From Membranipora membranacea (Eukaryota; Bryozoa; Gymnolaemata; Cheilostomatida; Membraniporidae), in assembly GCA_914767715.1 (NCBI GenBank), contig OU612073.1:17858001-17918000 (forward strand): a stretch of 60,000 nucleotides of DNA, written 5' to 3'. The translations under genes were made by a program, and so were the position numbers. The notes beneath the pieces are model-generated. The model ran no database searches, was not told the DNA's origin, and was given only the letters and a program-made list of their open reading frames with translations. Positions 1 to 11,614 of the stretch are shown in pieces. Position 1 is the first letter of the stretch. Each line of letters begins with the position of its first letter.

Positions 1-251
1 TTATTTACAATTTTTAATCAAGAGAGAGAGAAATTTTCACAAGCAGCTTGTCAGCACGATGTCACGCACAACAATGATGCACAACAATCACGCACAACAA
101 ATGATGCATTATTTAGTGATTTTTCTTGTGAAGTGTGGCTTTCAGCTGTCACTATCATCTATTTATGGCTTTTGCATGAAAAAATAACACTGATGTGCTA
201 GGGTTTAATTGGTCATTCTTGGGTTGTCATTGTATTTGGTCTATTTTTCAG

Positions 252-1182
252 CTCATATTTGCTACGAGAAATGGGCTGTAAAACCAACATGCCCTGATGA
301 AATGCTTGGTAAGTATTATAAGTGATCTTCATATTTTATTACCATCTTATATATTACTCTTACTTGTGCTACCTACCACTTTTTTAGGGCTCCTTGCTCA
401 AAAAGTATCCCATTTCCATTAAACTCTTCACCTAAACATTCATCATCATTCATTTATGGATAGTTGATGTACAATGCAATAATTAAGAGTTGCTTCTCCA
501 TTGATATTGGGCTGACAATTCCAAAAATCATAGTCATGGCAATGATGTTTTAGGTATGATGGTTTTGGTGAGGCTGCCTGATGCACTCAATGACCCTCAA
601 TGGAAAACTGATGCAGTCAAGAAAGATCTAGTTGTGGACACTCTGTACTTCACTCACAAAATCGAGGTATTTGGACTCATCGGTCACAGCTAGGAGTTGA
701 TTCACTGGTTGGATCAAGGAGGTTAAATCAAGGAGAGATATGTGACTGAAAGTGACGCTGCACAGCATTGGTTTACCCCACGCTTTTGTTGCCTTGGAAA
801 GGAATAGCACAAACCCCTGAACATGATTTCAATTGTACCAATGAGAAATCTTTTTTCTCCAACACTTCAGAATAATGAAGTATTCAAGCTGTGAATGCTA
901 AATATACAATCAGCACTGACAACTGTTTACTAATAAGGAGGGATTGGCTTGTTGAAGTTATTAATTTTACAAATACATAGGATAATGTGTTTGTATTTAT
1001 AGGTACCTATACGTGATGTAGATGGTGTATTATATGTCAGACTCTCGTGTCATATATACAATGAGATGTCACATTATGAGAAGCTTATAGCAGCAGTACT
1101 AGATATGTGTGAGAACAGAGATAAACTAGTCGACTGTAACTCTCATTTCAACAAAATCCCTAAATCAGTCGGCTGGTCATAA
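252..1182 (+). CDS. class V aminotransferase, last three exons (block A)
   Basis: These are the C-terminal exons of an isopenicillin N epimerase-like PLP aminotransferase. Exons lie at 252-308, 554-666 and 1003-1182, each with AG/GT borders, and they correspond to exons 9, 10 and 11 of the complete gene at 38,476-43,171. The first is 57 nt in both genes; the second is one codon shorter here. The last exon reads VPIRDVDGVLYVRLSCHIYN and continues to a TAA at 1180-1182, followed at once by AATAAA. All three are open and in phase, so this 3' end could be functional, but exons 1-8 are not within the window. It extends about 14 residues beyond the complete paralogue at the C-terminus. It is duplicated at 11,615-13,375, where the middle exon carries a frameshift. 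Confidence 0.75.
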
Positions 1183-2605
1183 ATAAAGGCACTATTCACA
1201 CCCATATTGAGACTACACTTTTATCATGTGTATCTCTGATTGTTAGAGTCAATTTAGTAAGGGTACCTAACATGTACCAGCCCCTAATATGAAAAATTGA
1301 ACTAGGTCGTCACACCGAATTCCTTGTGACGGTACTCATGCTAAGCGATCGATCAGAGATATTCATGCAATGGTATATCACGTCATCAGTGTTGGTACTA
1401 ATACCAGGTAGTGATAACGGATATAGAGAAACATTTCTCGTTAATAATTGCGTCTCTTATGGCTTTTCTTTTATTTTGATTCAAATTGATGCATACATAT
1501 CGATAACATTACCACACAGCTCAACTAACAACGCATCGAAACTAATGTTGTGACCCTAAACATATAAATACGCTTTATATGTTTATATATATATATATAT
1601 ATATATCGATACGCTTTATATGTTTATCTTATATGTTTAGAGTAATTATATGTTTATGTGTTACATTTTTTGTAATTGTGTCTGAGATATTGATGTTTAT
1701 TGACTCACTTATAGGGACCATGTAGATCAAGTGATGATAGACGTTATTTGGCTTTTACTTGCTCATTAATCAAGTGATGATAGATGTTATTTAGCTTTTA
1801 TTTGCTCACTATCGACCACTAACCCCCAGGTAAAAATAATTTTTGCTCACTAACATTGCTCAGTATTCTCTCGATTTTACATTATGTTCATTATTATCAG
1901 GTCACAACCTGCACTACTTATATTCGGGTAAGCACAGCTGTGCTCTTATTCTGTGAACAATTACTTCATCATGACAAATATATTAAATTAGATATTATCT
2001 AGATTAGGAGTTGTGGTTTCAGTGACATGTTCACGCTCAGTTTGTTTGCTCTCCGTCACAGTTAATACTAAATCTGTAAAAAATCAGGAAAGCTTCTCAA
2101 CCAACCACTCATATTATCTTTACCGCATTAAAAGGCTTGACCCTTTGATATAGAAGGTAATATCCTTGCGATAATAGACTCCCAGCAGGGAGTTTGGGAG
2201 AGTTTCCACACTCCTTGGTTTTAAAGGTTCAATAGCTGTAGGAATTATCATCTCCACGTTTGCACTCAGTTAATAGTCAGAGTTATAGAATCTAGAATTT
2301 CTCTTTGTTCTGGCTACTATTATCAGCACAGATTTAAAAATCGAATTGTCAAAAGAATTTTCCTGTAAAATCAGACATATTGTAGCGTCGTAATTTTGTC
2401 AATGTTCAATAATAATAATAGTAGGTGAAGTAATTCTCGATTGAATATGTCTCGTAAATTATACCTATCCATATCAACAAGCATTAAAATAGCAACGAAA
2501 GAACAGTTTTCTCATCCTTGTCAGCTCAATAGGATAGCATTTTTCCACACAATAAACTGTCATTGCAGAAAGAGAAAAGACATGGGTTGGGTGGGTTTTA
2601 TGTTA

Positions 2606-2611
2606 TTTATT
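2606..2611 (-). promoter_or_regulatory. polyadenylation signal AATAAA of the block A peptide gene
   Basis: AATAAA on the minus strand lies about 80 bases downstream of the TGA at 2,689-2,691. It is conserved in block B at 14,539-14,544. Confidence 0.6.
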
Positions 2612-2688
2612 TTCTTATGGTAATGATCAAAGAGACATTAGATAAGATAAGTGCTGAGTAACGTCAGCGTAGTCGTATGGTGGTGAAC

Positions 2689-3454
2689 TCAATGGCCCTT
2701 GTTATACATGCATCTACCAAACATACATGTGAAGTTTTGGGCACAGATTCTGCAAAAAAAGTGTATATATATATATAATATACATTTTACATATATAATG
2801 AACTTTTTTTGACTCTCTTGATCAATAGTGTTGTTGAAAGCTAGCAAAGCACAACAAAATAATATAATTGCCTTAGAAAGGTGATATTGTCTCTGGAGGA
2901 AAATCTCGCCATTTTGCAAAAGATTGGAATAGAAAATTTCCGGCTATCTAAAGTCCCTAATTAGACTGTATTCACAAAAGGTAGTGTAAACTAGATGACA
3001 TCACATTAGAATATGTTCATTTTTATGAGCTAGTAATAACTGCCGTCTCAAAAAGCGAAAAGTGGCGCTAGAAATCACTTCGTCACCTCACAATAAGTGG
3101 TATTATACTCTTATGATAATGATAATGATCACACAATATGGAGCTTTTACTAGCCTCATCATGAGAACAGATTTCAACTCACCTGTTTTCATAATCACAA
3201 CAAGCTTATGAATAAACTTGGTTAAACCAAAACCAGCGATCCTTTTATGTTTAGAATTAAGTTATGAGGTGCATGTTTATTTTTTGTATGTTGTTTTCAC
3301 TTCCCGAACCCTGAACACCTCAAGAGAGAACATGAACTGAATAAAAAATAACATGTGTATGATTTAAGATAATATCTTACGGTGAGCATTGGCCCCATCC
3401 TTCAGCCAACCCTACAGCAGCCATAACAGCAATGACAACAGCAACGATCTTCAT
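2689..3454 (-). CDS. small secreted four-cysteine peptide, copy A
   Basis: This is a two-exon gene. Exon 1 (3381-3454) starts with ATG directly after an acceptor-like TTTATTTGTAG, encodes a hydrophobic signal peptide (residues 1 to about 17-19), and ends at a GTAAG donor in phase 2. Exon 2 (2689-2749) follows a strong acceptor, CACTTTTTTTGCAG, and ends in TGA. The joined frame gives 44 residues, with a mature part of about 25 residues holding four cysteines spaced C-x3-C-x5-C-x4-C, which would fit two disulfides. A TATA box lies about 240 bases upstream and AATAAA downstream. The AG just before the ATG suggests a 5'-UTR intron. I do not recognise the family. Size and framework resemble secreted defence peptides or venom-type peptides in general, but no function can be assigned. 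Block B has a diverged paralogue. Confidence 0.65.
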
Positions 3455-3695
3455 CTACAAATAAAATTGTATGATGAAATATAGTATAACACAATATAAC
3501 ATAATATATTATGACAATATAACGTATTATATTATGACAATATCTTATATCAGGTCAAAAAGTTAATGTTGTACACAAATTACTGGGGATAGTCAACAAA
3601 CATGGGTGCTACCCAGTATCCACCATATCTCCAAAATACTATAGGAATCAGAGGTTAGTGCTGATAGCGTAATGCTAACTGTCACAATTCAAACC

Positions 3696-3703
3696 TTTAT
3701 ATA
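3696..3703 (-). promoter_or_regulatory. TATA box of peptide gene copy A
   Basis: TATATAAA on the minus strand lies about 240 bases upstream of the peptide ATG. The block B equivalent (15,630-15,637) reads TATATCAA, one substitution off. Confidence 0.5.
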
Positions 3704-4734
3704 GAGAGCTGGGAGCTTGATGAGGTCTTCCTTGACTGACGATGTTTTAGATGTGTGTGCTGATCTGATCTTTTCCCTACATTTTTATATCAACTAGAAA
3801 TAGGATGTCATACGTCTAAGATTAGTATGAAACTCCATGATAATTGTTGTATCTCAAAACAAAAATGTTAAAATACACGCGGCAAAGGGACAAATACAGC
3901 AACATTCTAACCTCCAGGCAACCATGCAATTCAGTCATATAGTCAAGTTACGCTATATCGTCATTGCGTTCTCAGATTATACACATCTGCTTTTAAGTTA
4001 ATACGCTAATATGAATATCATTTAAACAAAATAGAGGTCCATACTTCACCTCTATGACCTATCCTGATTCTAACCAAACTGCTTTTTTAAGTCAGATTCA
4101 GCGATATATTATTTCCTACTAATACCTCATGCAGCATTGTTGTGCTGCTGAGTCTCCATTGATGTTAAGTAGCTGCTGCAGTGTGTACAACCAGGTATAT
4201 TTCATTCACCTCAACCTGGTGTCAGGGCTCTCAGCCCCTCAGATTAAGCCCGTGCTACTCATTAGTTTGGGTTGAAGGCGGACAACTCAGGGGATTTCAG
4301 AATATGAGCTAAAAACTCATATTTCCCTCATATTCCTCCAAGCTGGGGAATTTCAAAATATACAGTTGATTTTTATTGATGTTCTAGCTGGTTATAAATG
4401 TGAACGGAAAAGGTCACCCTAAAACCAACGCATTTCCTCGGTAGTGTTCTAAATTGCACTCTAGGTTTCTGAGTCTGGACTTTTTCTGGAAGGCTTACAG
4501 AGCCCCGAAATCCGAAGCTTTTCATGCACAGCAGGGGGTCTTGCGTCTTTGATTTGCCACAATGCGATGCGATGTTGGCAATACTCAGGATTTAGATCCA
4601 TCCAGGTAGTGAGCCCTGCCTGGTGTGATATTGGCCGGGTTAATCCTAAATAAATGCTGACATGACGTACTACCAGAATGTCTCGCAACATTGTCAAGAC
4701 ATGGATCTGTAGTCTGTACATATTTTTATTCTGC

Positions 4735-5028
4735 TCACCATGTCACGCCACGACCACCATCGCAATTTTTATCAGCCAAATCTAGGCGACCTATTTCTAT
4801 TAAGTTGTCATGTTTATATTGAGATAAACGCCGACGGCTACACTGTGTTAGTGTGCTTGCATGGAGAGGTTCCATTTCACTGACAAAGATCTGATGCTTA
4901 TTTTTTACTTGCTTAGTTGCAGTAAGACTAAGAGATGACATTTCTATGTCGTACCCAGCCAATGAGCAGATTGGTATTATTTTAAACATAACAGCTAAGA
5001 TAAGAGTAACTGTTGCATATGCCTTCAT
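4735..5028 (-). CDS. small secreted protein of unknown function, copy A
   Basis: A single-exon ORF of 97 residues, not recognised. Residues 1-24 form a clear signal peptide (MKAYATVTLILAVMFKIIPI followed by CSLAG). The mature part is polar, with one cysteine and then a tribasic SRRRL near residue 65, which could be a processing site. Only the first 70 residues are shared with copy B. The last 27 residues here come from a junction: about 185 bases present in block B are absent in A, which removes the TAA. Within the shared 70 codons A and B differ at three bases, all synonymous, which supports a coding role. Diverged relics of the same segment lie near 5,880-6,050, 8,040-8,220 and 18,000-18,180. 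Confidence 0.5.
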   Translation of the reverse strand: MKAYATVTLILAVMFKIIPICSLAGYDIEMSSLSLTATKQVKNKHQIFVSEMEPLHASTLTQCSRRRLSQYKHDNLIEIGRLDLADKNCDGGRGVTW

Positions 5029-5399
5029 TTTTTATTTGATTTTGTATTGTAAGTTTTGATTTTTGGTATCAATCACAGCCCCTTCCGTCTTGCATAAGCT
5101 GAACTATTCAGATCGCATAATATATGATTTGTTACCAATTAGCCTTTAATATAGTCAACAGACCACTACCACATCTCCGCATCATATATCAGCGACATCA
5201 GACATCAGACATATGCTTGCTTGTCAATGATATACCTTACACTATCCACTATGCCCATCGTCAGTCACACATATTAGTGGTGGCGTTGATTTCTCATGGA
5301 AATCATTGATTTGCAGGCAACAGGCTAGGTTTCATGTTGATAGTTCGATTCGATGATATTCTGCAATGTACTAAAATATCCTATCAAATGGATCACAAC

Positions 5400-6310
5400 A
5401 AGCTGCTGAATTAACTTAAATTTAGTATCACCACCAGATATCTCATTTACCTCAACCATGGTGCGATATTGGCCGGGTTAATCCTCAACAAAGGCTGACA
5501 TTACTTGAGCCTCCCCTACTACCAGGAGGTCTCTCAACTTTCTCAGGACATGGGTTTGTAGTCTGTTCATATTTTTGTTCTGTTCACCATGTAATGCCAA
5601 GGTCACCATCGCCATTTTTATCAGCCAAATCTAGGCGACATATTTCTATTAAGTGGAGGAGCAACCCTGTGTCTGATAACAAAGAGTGTTGTTGGGCCCT
5701 CGAGGCTCACGACATTCTGTTGGTTCAAAACAACCACCAGTTCTAGACTAAAAGCAAGAAAATTGTAGACTTCCTGGCCAAATTGTATGAATGCCTGAGC
5801 AACTGCTATATACCAGCAGCATTAACAAAAATGTGGCTAAGAAAGTTGTTATCACGTTTTTATTCAGCACATGCTAGATAGACATCGAAGGCAACGCTGT
5901 ATTAGGCAGTGGGAGATATTATTTCACTGGTAAAGTAAATCCAATGAGGGGGCTGACACAAATCTGATGTTTATTTCTTATATGCCTAGCTGCAGTAAGA
6001 GATGGCATTCTACTCAATATACTCAAAATCATGGGAAAGCTGTAGTGACAACGCTGTTCCAAGATCTCCAAGTGATGGCAAAGCATGTTTAAATTGGATA
6101 CGGAGTTTGTTGATTTTAGACCGATTTAGAACTTTGTCATTTGTTTGCTCATGCACATCTTTCTGATACTACTATATTATTGTAGATAGTTTAGATTATC
6201 AGAGAGAATATTGGAGATGGTGTAAAGCTGGCCATATTTGATCACATTCCTTCCAATGCTGCATTTACTTTTCATATCAGGGAGCTAATTGCTCTTTGCA
6301 AAGAGAGGTA
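5400..6310. repeat. internal duplicated segment, first copy
   Basis: This roughly 0.9-kb segment recurs at about 7,545-8,470 within block A and once in block B (about 17,540-18,430). It contains TPR-like antisense remains, a relic of the secreted ORF, and an aminotransferase exon 6. It explains much of why block A is longer than block B. Confidence 0.7.
6186..6307 (+). pseudogene. aminotransferase exon 6 relic
   Basis: This 122-nt exon has the same length as exon 6 of the complete gene and retains an AG acceptor and GT donor. Its third codon is TAG, where the sister copies have GAC or GAG. The rest reads IIRENIGDGVKLAIFDHIPS and onward. No exon 7 follows it directly. Confidence 0.75.
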
Positions 6311-7228
6311 ATTATCGATAACAAAGCCACAAGGATCAACTAACAACACATGAAACTAATGTTGTGACCCTAAACATATAAATACGCTTTATATGTTTAT
6401 GGTCACAACAGTAGTAACGCTTTATATGTTTATAGTAATTATATGTTTTTTGTGCACTAGGCCCCATGGATACCTCATAGCTCATAGATGAGAAGGAGGA
6501 CAATTTCTAAAACTATGCATAATTTTTACCCAATAGAGCTCTGAATTTTCTTAATGTGAAAATAGTGCATAATTACTGCTGAACTATCTGTCAGACTATA
6601 TATATTGCTGTGGTCCTTCCAGAGTCTTTAGGGTTATGGTACCAACATTGATCGTTTGGACATTTCATCAAAATAGCACAACGCCATGACATGACGTCAT
6701 GCTGAAACCAATATTTTCAGAATCGTTTGATTAGCTTTCCAACGATATATAAAATGTCAAAATCGGACAACGTTTGTATCATAACCTTAATTGGGTAGAT
6801 TGAGGATATGGCTCCTGACGCCATTTTTGAGAGAAACAACGGATTGACTCAGCTTAACATGATTGGGTAATTCAATAACCTTCTGAGCACCGAAATTAGC
6901 TACAGCAAATCTAAAATTCACTTTGGATAGTTTAAACAGAGAACTTTTAGCAATCCGAATTCCACTCGTTAATTTCTCGGATAGCAGATTGGTGTCAATT
7001 ATTGGGACTTACTTATGATGTAGATAGATCAAAACTTGGTTATTTAGTAAAAAGCAAATGATTGGAAATTTTAAAGTTTATTTTTTAAGCTTAGCAACTG
7101 CTCATTGGTAACTACAACAATGAGTTGGGCTGGAGGTATTGATAATTCGTCTGTCATTTTCTGGAAACCCTCATACAGCTAATAATATAAGGTGTGACAG
7201 TCCGTATTAGAGTCAGTCTTTCTTCTGC

Positions 7229-7413
7229 TCAACAGTTGATAAGGTCTGGCTTGACCTTGGCAGCTGAGAACCTTGTCATGTATGGTATAAAGTCACCATG
7301 ATAATCATAGAGCAGTTCATCAGGGGCATCGTTGTAATACTGTTGTAACGCTTCCAGAGTGTGCTCCCTTGCTTTATTCATATTCCCTAGATCTATGTGG
7401 GCAGATCCTAACT
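7229..7413 (-). pseudogene. TPR-like terminal exon, probable gene fragment
   Basis: After an acceptor (CTCCTGCAG) the minus strand reads LGSAHIDLGNMNKAREHTLE and on to a TGA at 7229-7231, about 61 residues. The first 25 or so fit a tetratricopeptide helix pair (L-G-x-A-x-x-x-L-G-x-x-x-x-A). Upstream, degenerate pieces of a probably related helical sequence (RLQIHVLRKLRDLLV) lie near 7,640-7,760 with an in-frame stop, and again near 4,570-4,730, 5,500-5,590, 16,560-16,660 and 17,590-17,690. I read these as relics of one gene broken up by the duplications. The parent gene is not in the window. Confidence 0.4.
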
Positions 7414-7544
7414 GCAGGAGGTATTTGAATATGTATTTAAACAAAAAAGAGGTCCATACTTCACCTCTACAATGAATATGATGAATTATCCTGATCAGGG
7501 CTTTAACCAAACCGCTTTTGTAAGTCAGATTCAACAATATAATA

Positions 7545-8470
7545 TTTCCTATGCAGATTTGTTGTGCTTCTGGGGCTCCACAGATGTTGCAGAGCCGCAA
7601 CAATGTGTACCACCAGAGAGATCTCATTTACCTCAACCCTGGTGCGATATTGGCCAGGTCAATCCTCAATAAAGGCTGACATAACTTGAGCCTCCCCTTC
7701 AACCAGAAGGTCTCTCAACTTTCTGAGGACATGGATTTGTAGTCTGTACGTGTTTTTGTTCGGCTCACCATGTAACAACGGTCAACATCGCCATTTTTAT
7801 CAGCCAAATCTAGGCCAGCTATTTCTATTTAGAGGAGGAGGAGCAACCCTGCGTCTGATAACACCGAGTGTTGTTGGGCCCTCGAGGCTTATGACATTCT
7901 GTTGGTTCAAAACAACCACCAGTTTTAGACTAAAAGCGAATAAAATGTATGAATGCCTGAGCAACTGCTATATACCAGCAGCATTAACAAAAATGTGGCT
8001 AAGAAAGTTGTTATCACGTTTTTATTCAGCACATGCTAGATAGACATCGAAGGCAACACTGTGTTAGGCAGTGGGAGATATTATTTCACTGGTAAAGTAA
8101 ATCCAATGAGGGGGCTGACACAAATCTGATGCTTATTTCTTATATGCCTAGCTGCAGTAAGAGATGGCATTCTACTCAATATACTCAAAATCATGGGAAA
8201 GCTGTAGTGACAACGCTGTTCCAAGATCTCCAAGTGATGGCAAAGCATGTTTAAATTGGATACGGAGTTTGTAGATTTTAAATCGATTCAGAACTTTGTC
8301 ATTTGTTTGCTCATGCGCATCTTCCTGATACTACTATATTATTGTAGATAGTTGACATTATCAGAGAGAATATTGGAGATGGTGTAAAGCTGGCCATATT
8401 TGATCACATTCCTTCCAATGCTGCATTTAATATGCCCATCAAGGAGCTAATTGCTCTTTGCAAAGAGTGG
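7545..8470. repeat. internal duplicated segment, second copy
   Basis: Second copy of the segment at 5,400-6,310. The run from the 'gaggaggagcaaccctg' block through the aminotransferase exon 6 is almost identical, differing by small indels. Confidence 0.7.
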
Positions 8471-8656
8471 TATGAATAAAGGAAACTTTTAACAATAACA
8501 ACATCCATAATGATAAAATAATATGACATATACCGTTATGTTTAGTATTAGATAGAATGAAAAACAAATTTAACAAATATTGTGAGTAACACGTTATTAG
8601 ACTGCCTAAATTTTCAGAGATATTATGGTGATGATAGATGGCGCATACAGCATAGA
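8348..8656 (+). pseudogene. aminotransferase exon 6 plus truncated exon 7 relic (block A)
   Basis: Exon 6 (8348-8469, 122 nt) is open, but its last two bases are TG. Joined to the A that starts exon 7 (8617), this creates TGA across the splice junction. Exon 7 keeps only its first 40 or so bases (IMVMIDGA, the start of the PLP-aspartate motif) and then breaks into unrelated sequence, so the Schiff-base lysine region is lost. Confidence 0.7.
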
Positions 8657-9130
8657 ACTCATATTCTTTCCCCATAATCTGAAACATTATAAGAAAGAAA
8701 AAAGGATTGTTAGGAAATTTAATTGTGAGACCCGTTAAACCAAGGCATTGCACAAAAAACTTTATTACCTATTAATATACACGGCCATTTAATCTTGAGC
8801 ATTGGTTGTTATCTCATAACATCTCTTAACATACATCTGTCTTAAATGACCGTAAGCGCTGTGAATTTCTACAAACAATTTGTGATTATTTGTTAATTCC
8901 AACATCATTATAGCAAACAATTTCAAATTTCAATGTAGCACTGAGGAATTAGCAGCCTTATACCCTCAACCGCACCCAACGTGTTTTTTCTTATTCAGAA
9001 ACTTGGCAAGACATCTCAGCATACTCAATTTTTATCTTCCATTGTCTCAAAGTGAAAAATGACAGGCACCTTGTCATAGCACTCCCACATCTATATACTC
9101 TCTCTAAACTGTCACACTATATATGGCAGA

Positions 9131-10960
9131 GAAATGGCAGAGTTTGTTAGATGCGAGCCTCAGGACCTGTTTCTGATTGAGAATGCTTCTGCGGGGATCG
9201 GCACTATTCTGAAGAGTCTAACCTTCACACCGGAGGACAAGATTGTGACTCTCAGTCTTGGTTATAGTGAGTATTTACTATTAAGCAAGAAAAAAGATAT
9301 TGTCCTCTGTGTATCAGGAATTGGGGGGCTTTAACAGAGTTTTTCTATTAATTAACCAAAACCAAAAGGGACTTGTCTTTTAAGATTAGAGTCTTGCATC
9401 ACATTCAATAATTTGATAAAAAAAATTTCATTGTCACAGGTGCGGTAGGCTTTTCTGTAGATTTGGTTTGTGAGCGATCAGGAGCAATTCACCACAAGAT
9501 ACAGGTTGACCTGCCTGTATCTGGCCCATCACAGGTATTACTCAATATAGCGTCCGTCCTCCTGTAAACCTATGATTGCAAGTTAGCAAACCAAGTTTTT
9601 TTTTCAAATTGTCCTCCAAATGCTTAGTACTGGAACAGTAGGTGTTGTAATTTCACCTTTACCCCTTAATATGAGATGATTCCATGGCTACTATGGCATC
9701 AGTGAATAGCAAGCGCAGTAAGCTGCTGGCTAAGAAGGAGTGATGGCAATATTAAACCAGCCAGTATTCACTACGCAGAGTCGTGCTCTCACACACCAAG
9801 GAGTTATAGACACACCATCTGTAATACTTTTTTTTTTTCATAAAAAAGTCACAGGAAGCAGCAGTGACAATTCTGTTTCAAGTTCTCCAGGTGATGGCAA
9901 AGCATCATCATGTTTAGTTTGGATACAGAGTTTGTAGATTTAAAATCGATTTAGAACTTTGTCATTTGTTTGCTCATGCGCATCTTCCTGATACTACTAT
10001 ATTATTGTAGATAGTTGACATTATCAGAGAGAATATTGGAGATGGTGTAAAGCTGGCCATATCTGATCACATTCCTTCCAATGCTGCATTTAATATGCCC
10101 ATCAGGGAGCTAGTTGCTCTTTGCAAAGACTGGTAACAATAAAGTAACTTCCTTTTTATGGAAAAAATCCGTAATAATAAAAAACTAATATATTCACATT
10201 TTCCATCAGACAGATTTGGCAGTTGCCAGCCTTTGCTGATGTGCATGTGTGATATAAAAACTGCAGGTTATCAGCCAATTTAATTTTTGACTGTGTTTCA
10301 ACACAATTTGTCAGCAGTTTACCCACATCTTTCCATAAAACTCTTCAGTATAAATAATAAGACATCCACAATTAGAATGTGAAAGTTTTAAAGTTTGAAA
10401 GTGACTTACCATGTGCTCGAAGAGTTATAAATTAAAGATGATGAGGAAAAATCTCGAGTGTACCATATTAGTAGGCTGGGGGGTCTTTCAATCAGAAAGT
10501 GTGATACTTTGCTAAAGCAAGTTATCACTATTACATCGCTCAAAATTATCACTCACTTGGCCTTTCATTTTGATAAAAATCGCTCCAAAATTGCACACTC
10601 AGTATGTATATGGTTCCATCATTGACTGAGCGATTCATATGTGAGAGCCTAGCAGGTATTGCTCACTCACTAAGTGGGCGATCAGATTGCGATTTTGGCT
10701 GTTTCTAACTGAATGACCCCCTGCCTAAACTTTCAGAGATATAATGGTGATGATAGATGGAGCACACAGCCTAGGACAGGTAGACTTGGATATCGCCTCA
10801 TACGGAGCTGATTTCTATGTGACTAACTGTCACAAATGGTTCAGCAATACGAGAGGTTCAGCTCTGGTTCATGTCAGACGAGAGTTACAGCCCCAGATAA
10901 AGCCTCTGGTCGTATCGTGGGGTCATAAGCGAGGATTCACAGCCGAGTTTACTTGGTCAG
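9131..10960 (+). pseudogene. class V aminotransferase exons 4-7, broken
   Basis: Four exons match the complete gene in order and phase: partial exon 4 (9131-9266), exon 5 (9440-9534, 95 nt), exon 6 (10011-10132, 122 nt) and exon 7 (10737-10960, 224 nt). The last three have exactly the lengths found in the complete gene. Exon 7 has the PLP-binding aspartate (IDGAHSLGQ) and the catalytic lysine (NCHKWF). Defects: exon 4 begins mid-exon at the edge of block A; the exon 6/7 junction makes TGA; the exon 7 donor is AT instead of GT at 10961-10962; and no exon 8 is found before the exon 9 copy at 11,615. A hairpin MITE sits in the intron before exon 7. It is probably the older middle of the gene whose 3' part is 11,615-13,375. 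Confidence 0.8.
10480..10724. mobile_element. MITE-like inverted-repeat element, family B
   Basis: This element of about 245 bp begins GGGGTCTTTCAATCAGAAAG and ends with the imperfect reverse complement (ctaactgaatgacccc). It lies just before aminotransferase exon 7. A relative with similar ends lies at about 47,207-47,348. No coding capacity. Confidence 0.5.
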
Positions 10961-11614
10961 ATTTGTGATATCCAGTTATCTTTGTAGCGGCTAGTTTATC
11001 CCCCACCGAAATCAATACGTTAGTATCGATGGAGGTGGTACAGGGTAACACGTAAATGCCTGTCATAGGGGGTATTGACAACATATGAGTCCCATTTTGT
11101 CACACAATAAACACCTACAGTTTTGCCCATCCCGATTTATTTACTGCAAAACATACTAGATTCATACCTGTTCTTCTCTTTGGTAGTAGTATGAAAGGCT
11201 TTACAGACATAATTTGGAAGAATCTCAGTCCCCAAACAACCCCTCCTCCCCGAGTGAATAAAATAAAATAATCAACTCAAAAAACTGTCCTTGAAATGCC
11301 CTCTCAAACCATCTGACACACTGTTTGTGCAAAAAATTTCCACATGTACTGACGGGTTTTTAGCAGTCAAAACAGTCGGTAAGATGATCACACATACTCT
11401 GTGATTATAAATGGCGATAGATCTGATGTCTGTTTAGCGATAATGCAGTTCTATGTTGATAGGTATGGTACATTATTTAGTCATTTTTCTTGGAAGGTCT
11501 GCTTTCAGATGTCACGATCATCAATTTTTGGCTTTTGCATGAAAAAGTGACACTTATGTTCTAGGGTTTAATTGGCCATCCTAGGGTTGTCATTGTGTCT
11601 GTTCTTTTTTTCAG

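Larger units (their letters stand above)
105..9130. repeat. large tandem duplication, block A
   Basis: This stretch is repeated as block B at about 11,470-19,087, at roughly 95-98% identity where compared. Both contain, in order, aminotransferase exons 9-11, the four-cysteine peptide gene (-), a second secreted ORF (-), TPR-like remains (-), a displaced aminotransferase exon 6, a truncated exon 7, and a shared non-coding tail. The right ends diverge abruptly after the same bases, at about 9,131 and 19,088. Block A is longer because it holds an extra internal duplication (5.4-6.3 kb versus 7.55-8.5 kb). Block B carries a LINE insertion that A lacks. Confidence 0.85.

Noticed and set aside
2441-2623. 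60-codon plus-strand ORF repeated in block B at 14,374-14,556
   Set aside because: It overlaps the 3' flank of the peptide gene on the other strand. Its differences between blocks are replacements at the background rate, with no splice or start context, so it is conserved only by the duplication.
3178-3260. Possible extra cationic exon in the peptide gene intron
   Set aside because: A frame could enter from exon 1, but the acceptor (ACATAAAAG) is poor and the exit phase does not fit exon 2, whereas exon 1 joins exon 2 directly in phase.
7472-7672. Plus-strand ORF over the TPR-like region
   Set aside because: The minus strand has the acceptor, TPR pattern and stop; the plus frame is a shadow.
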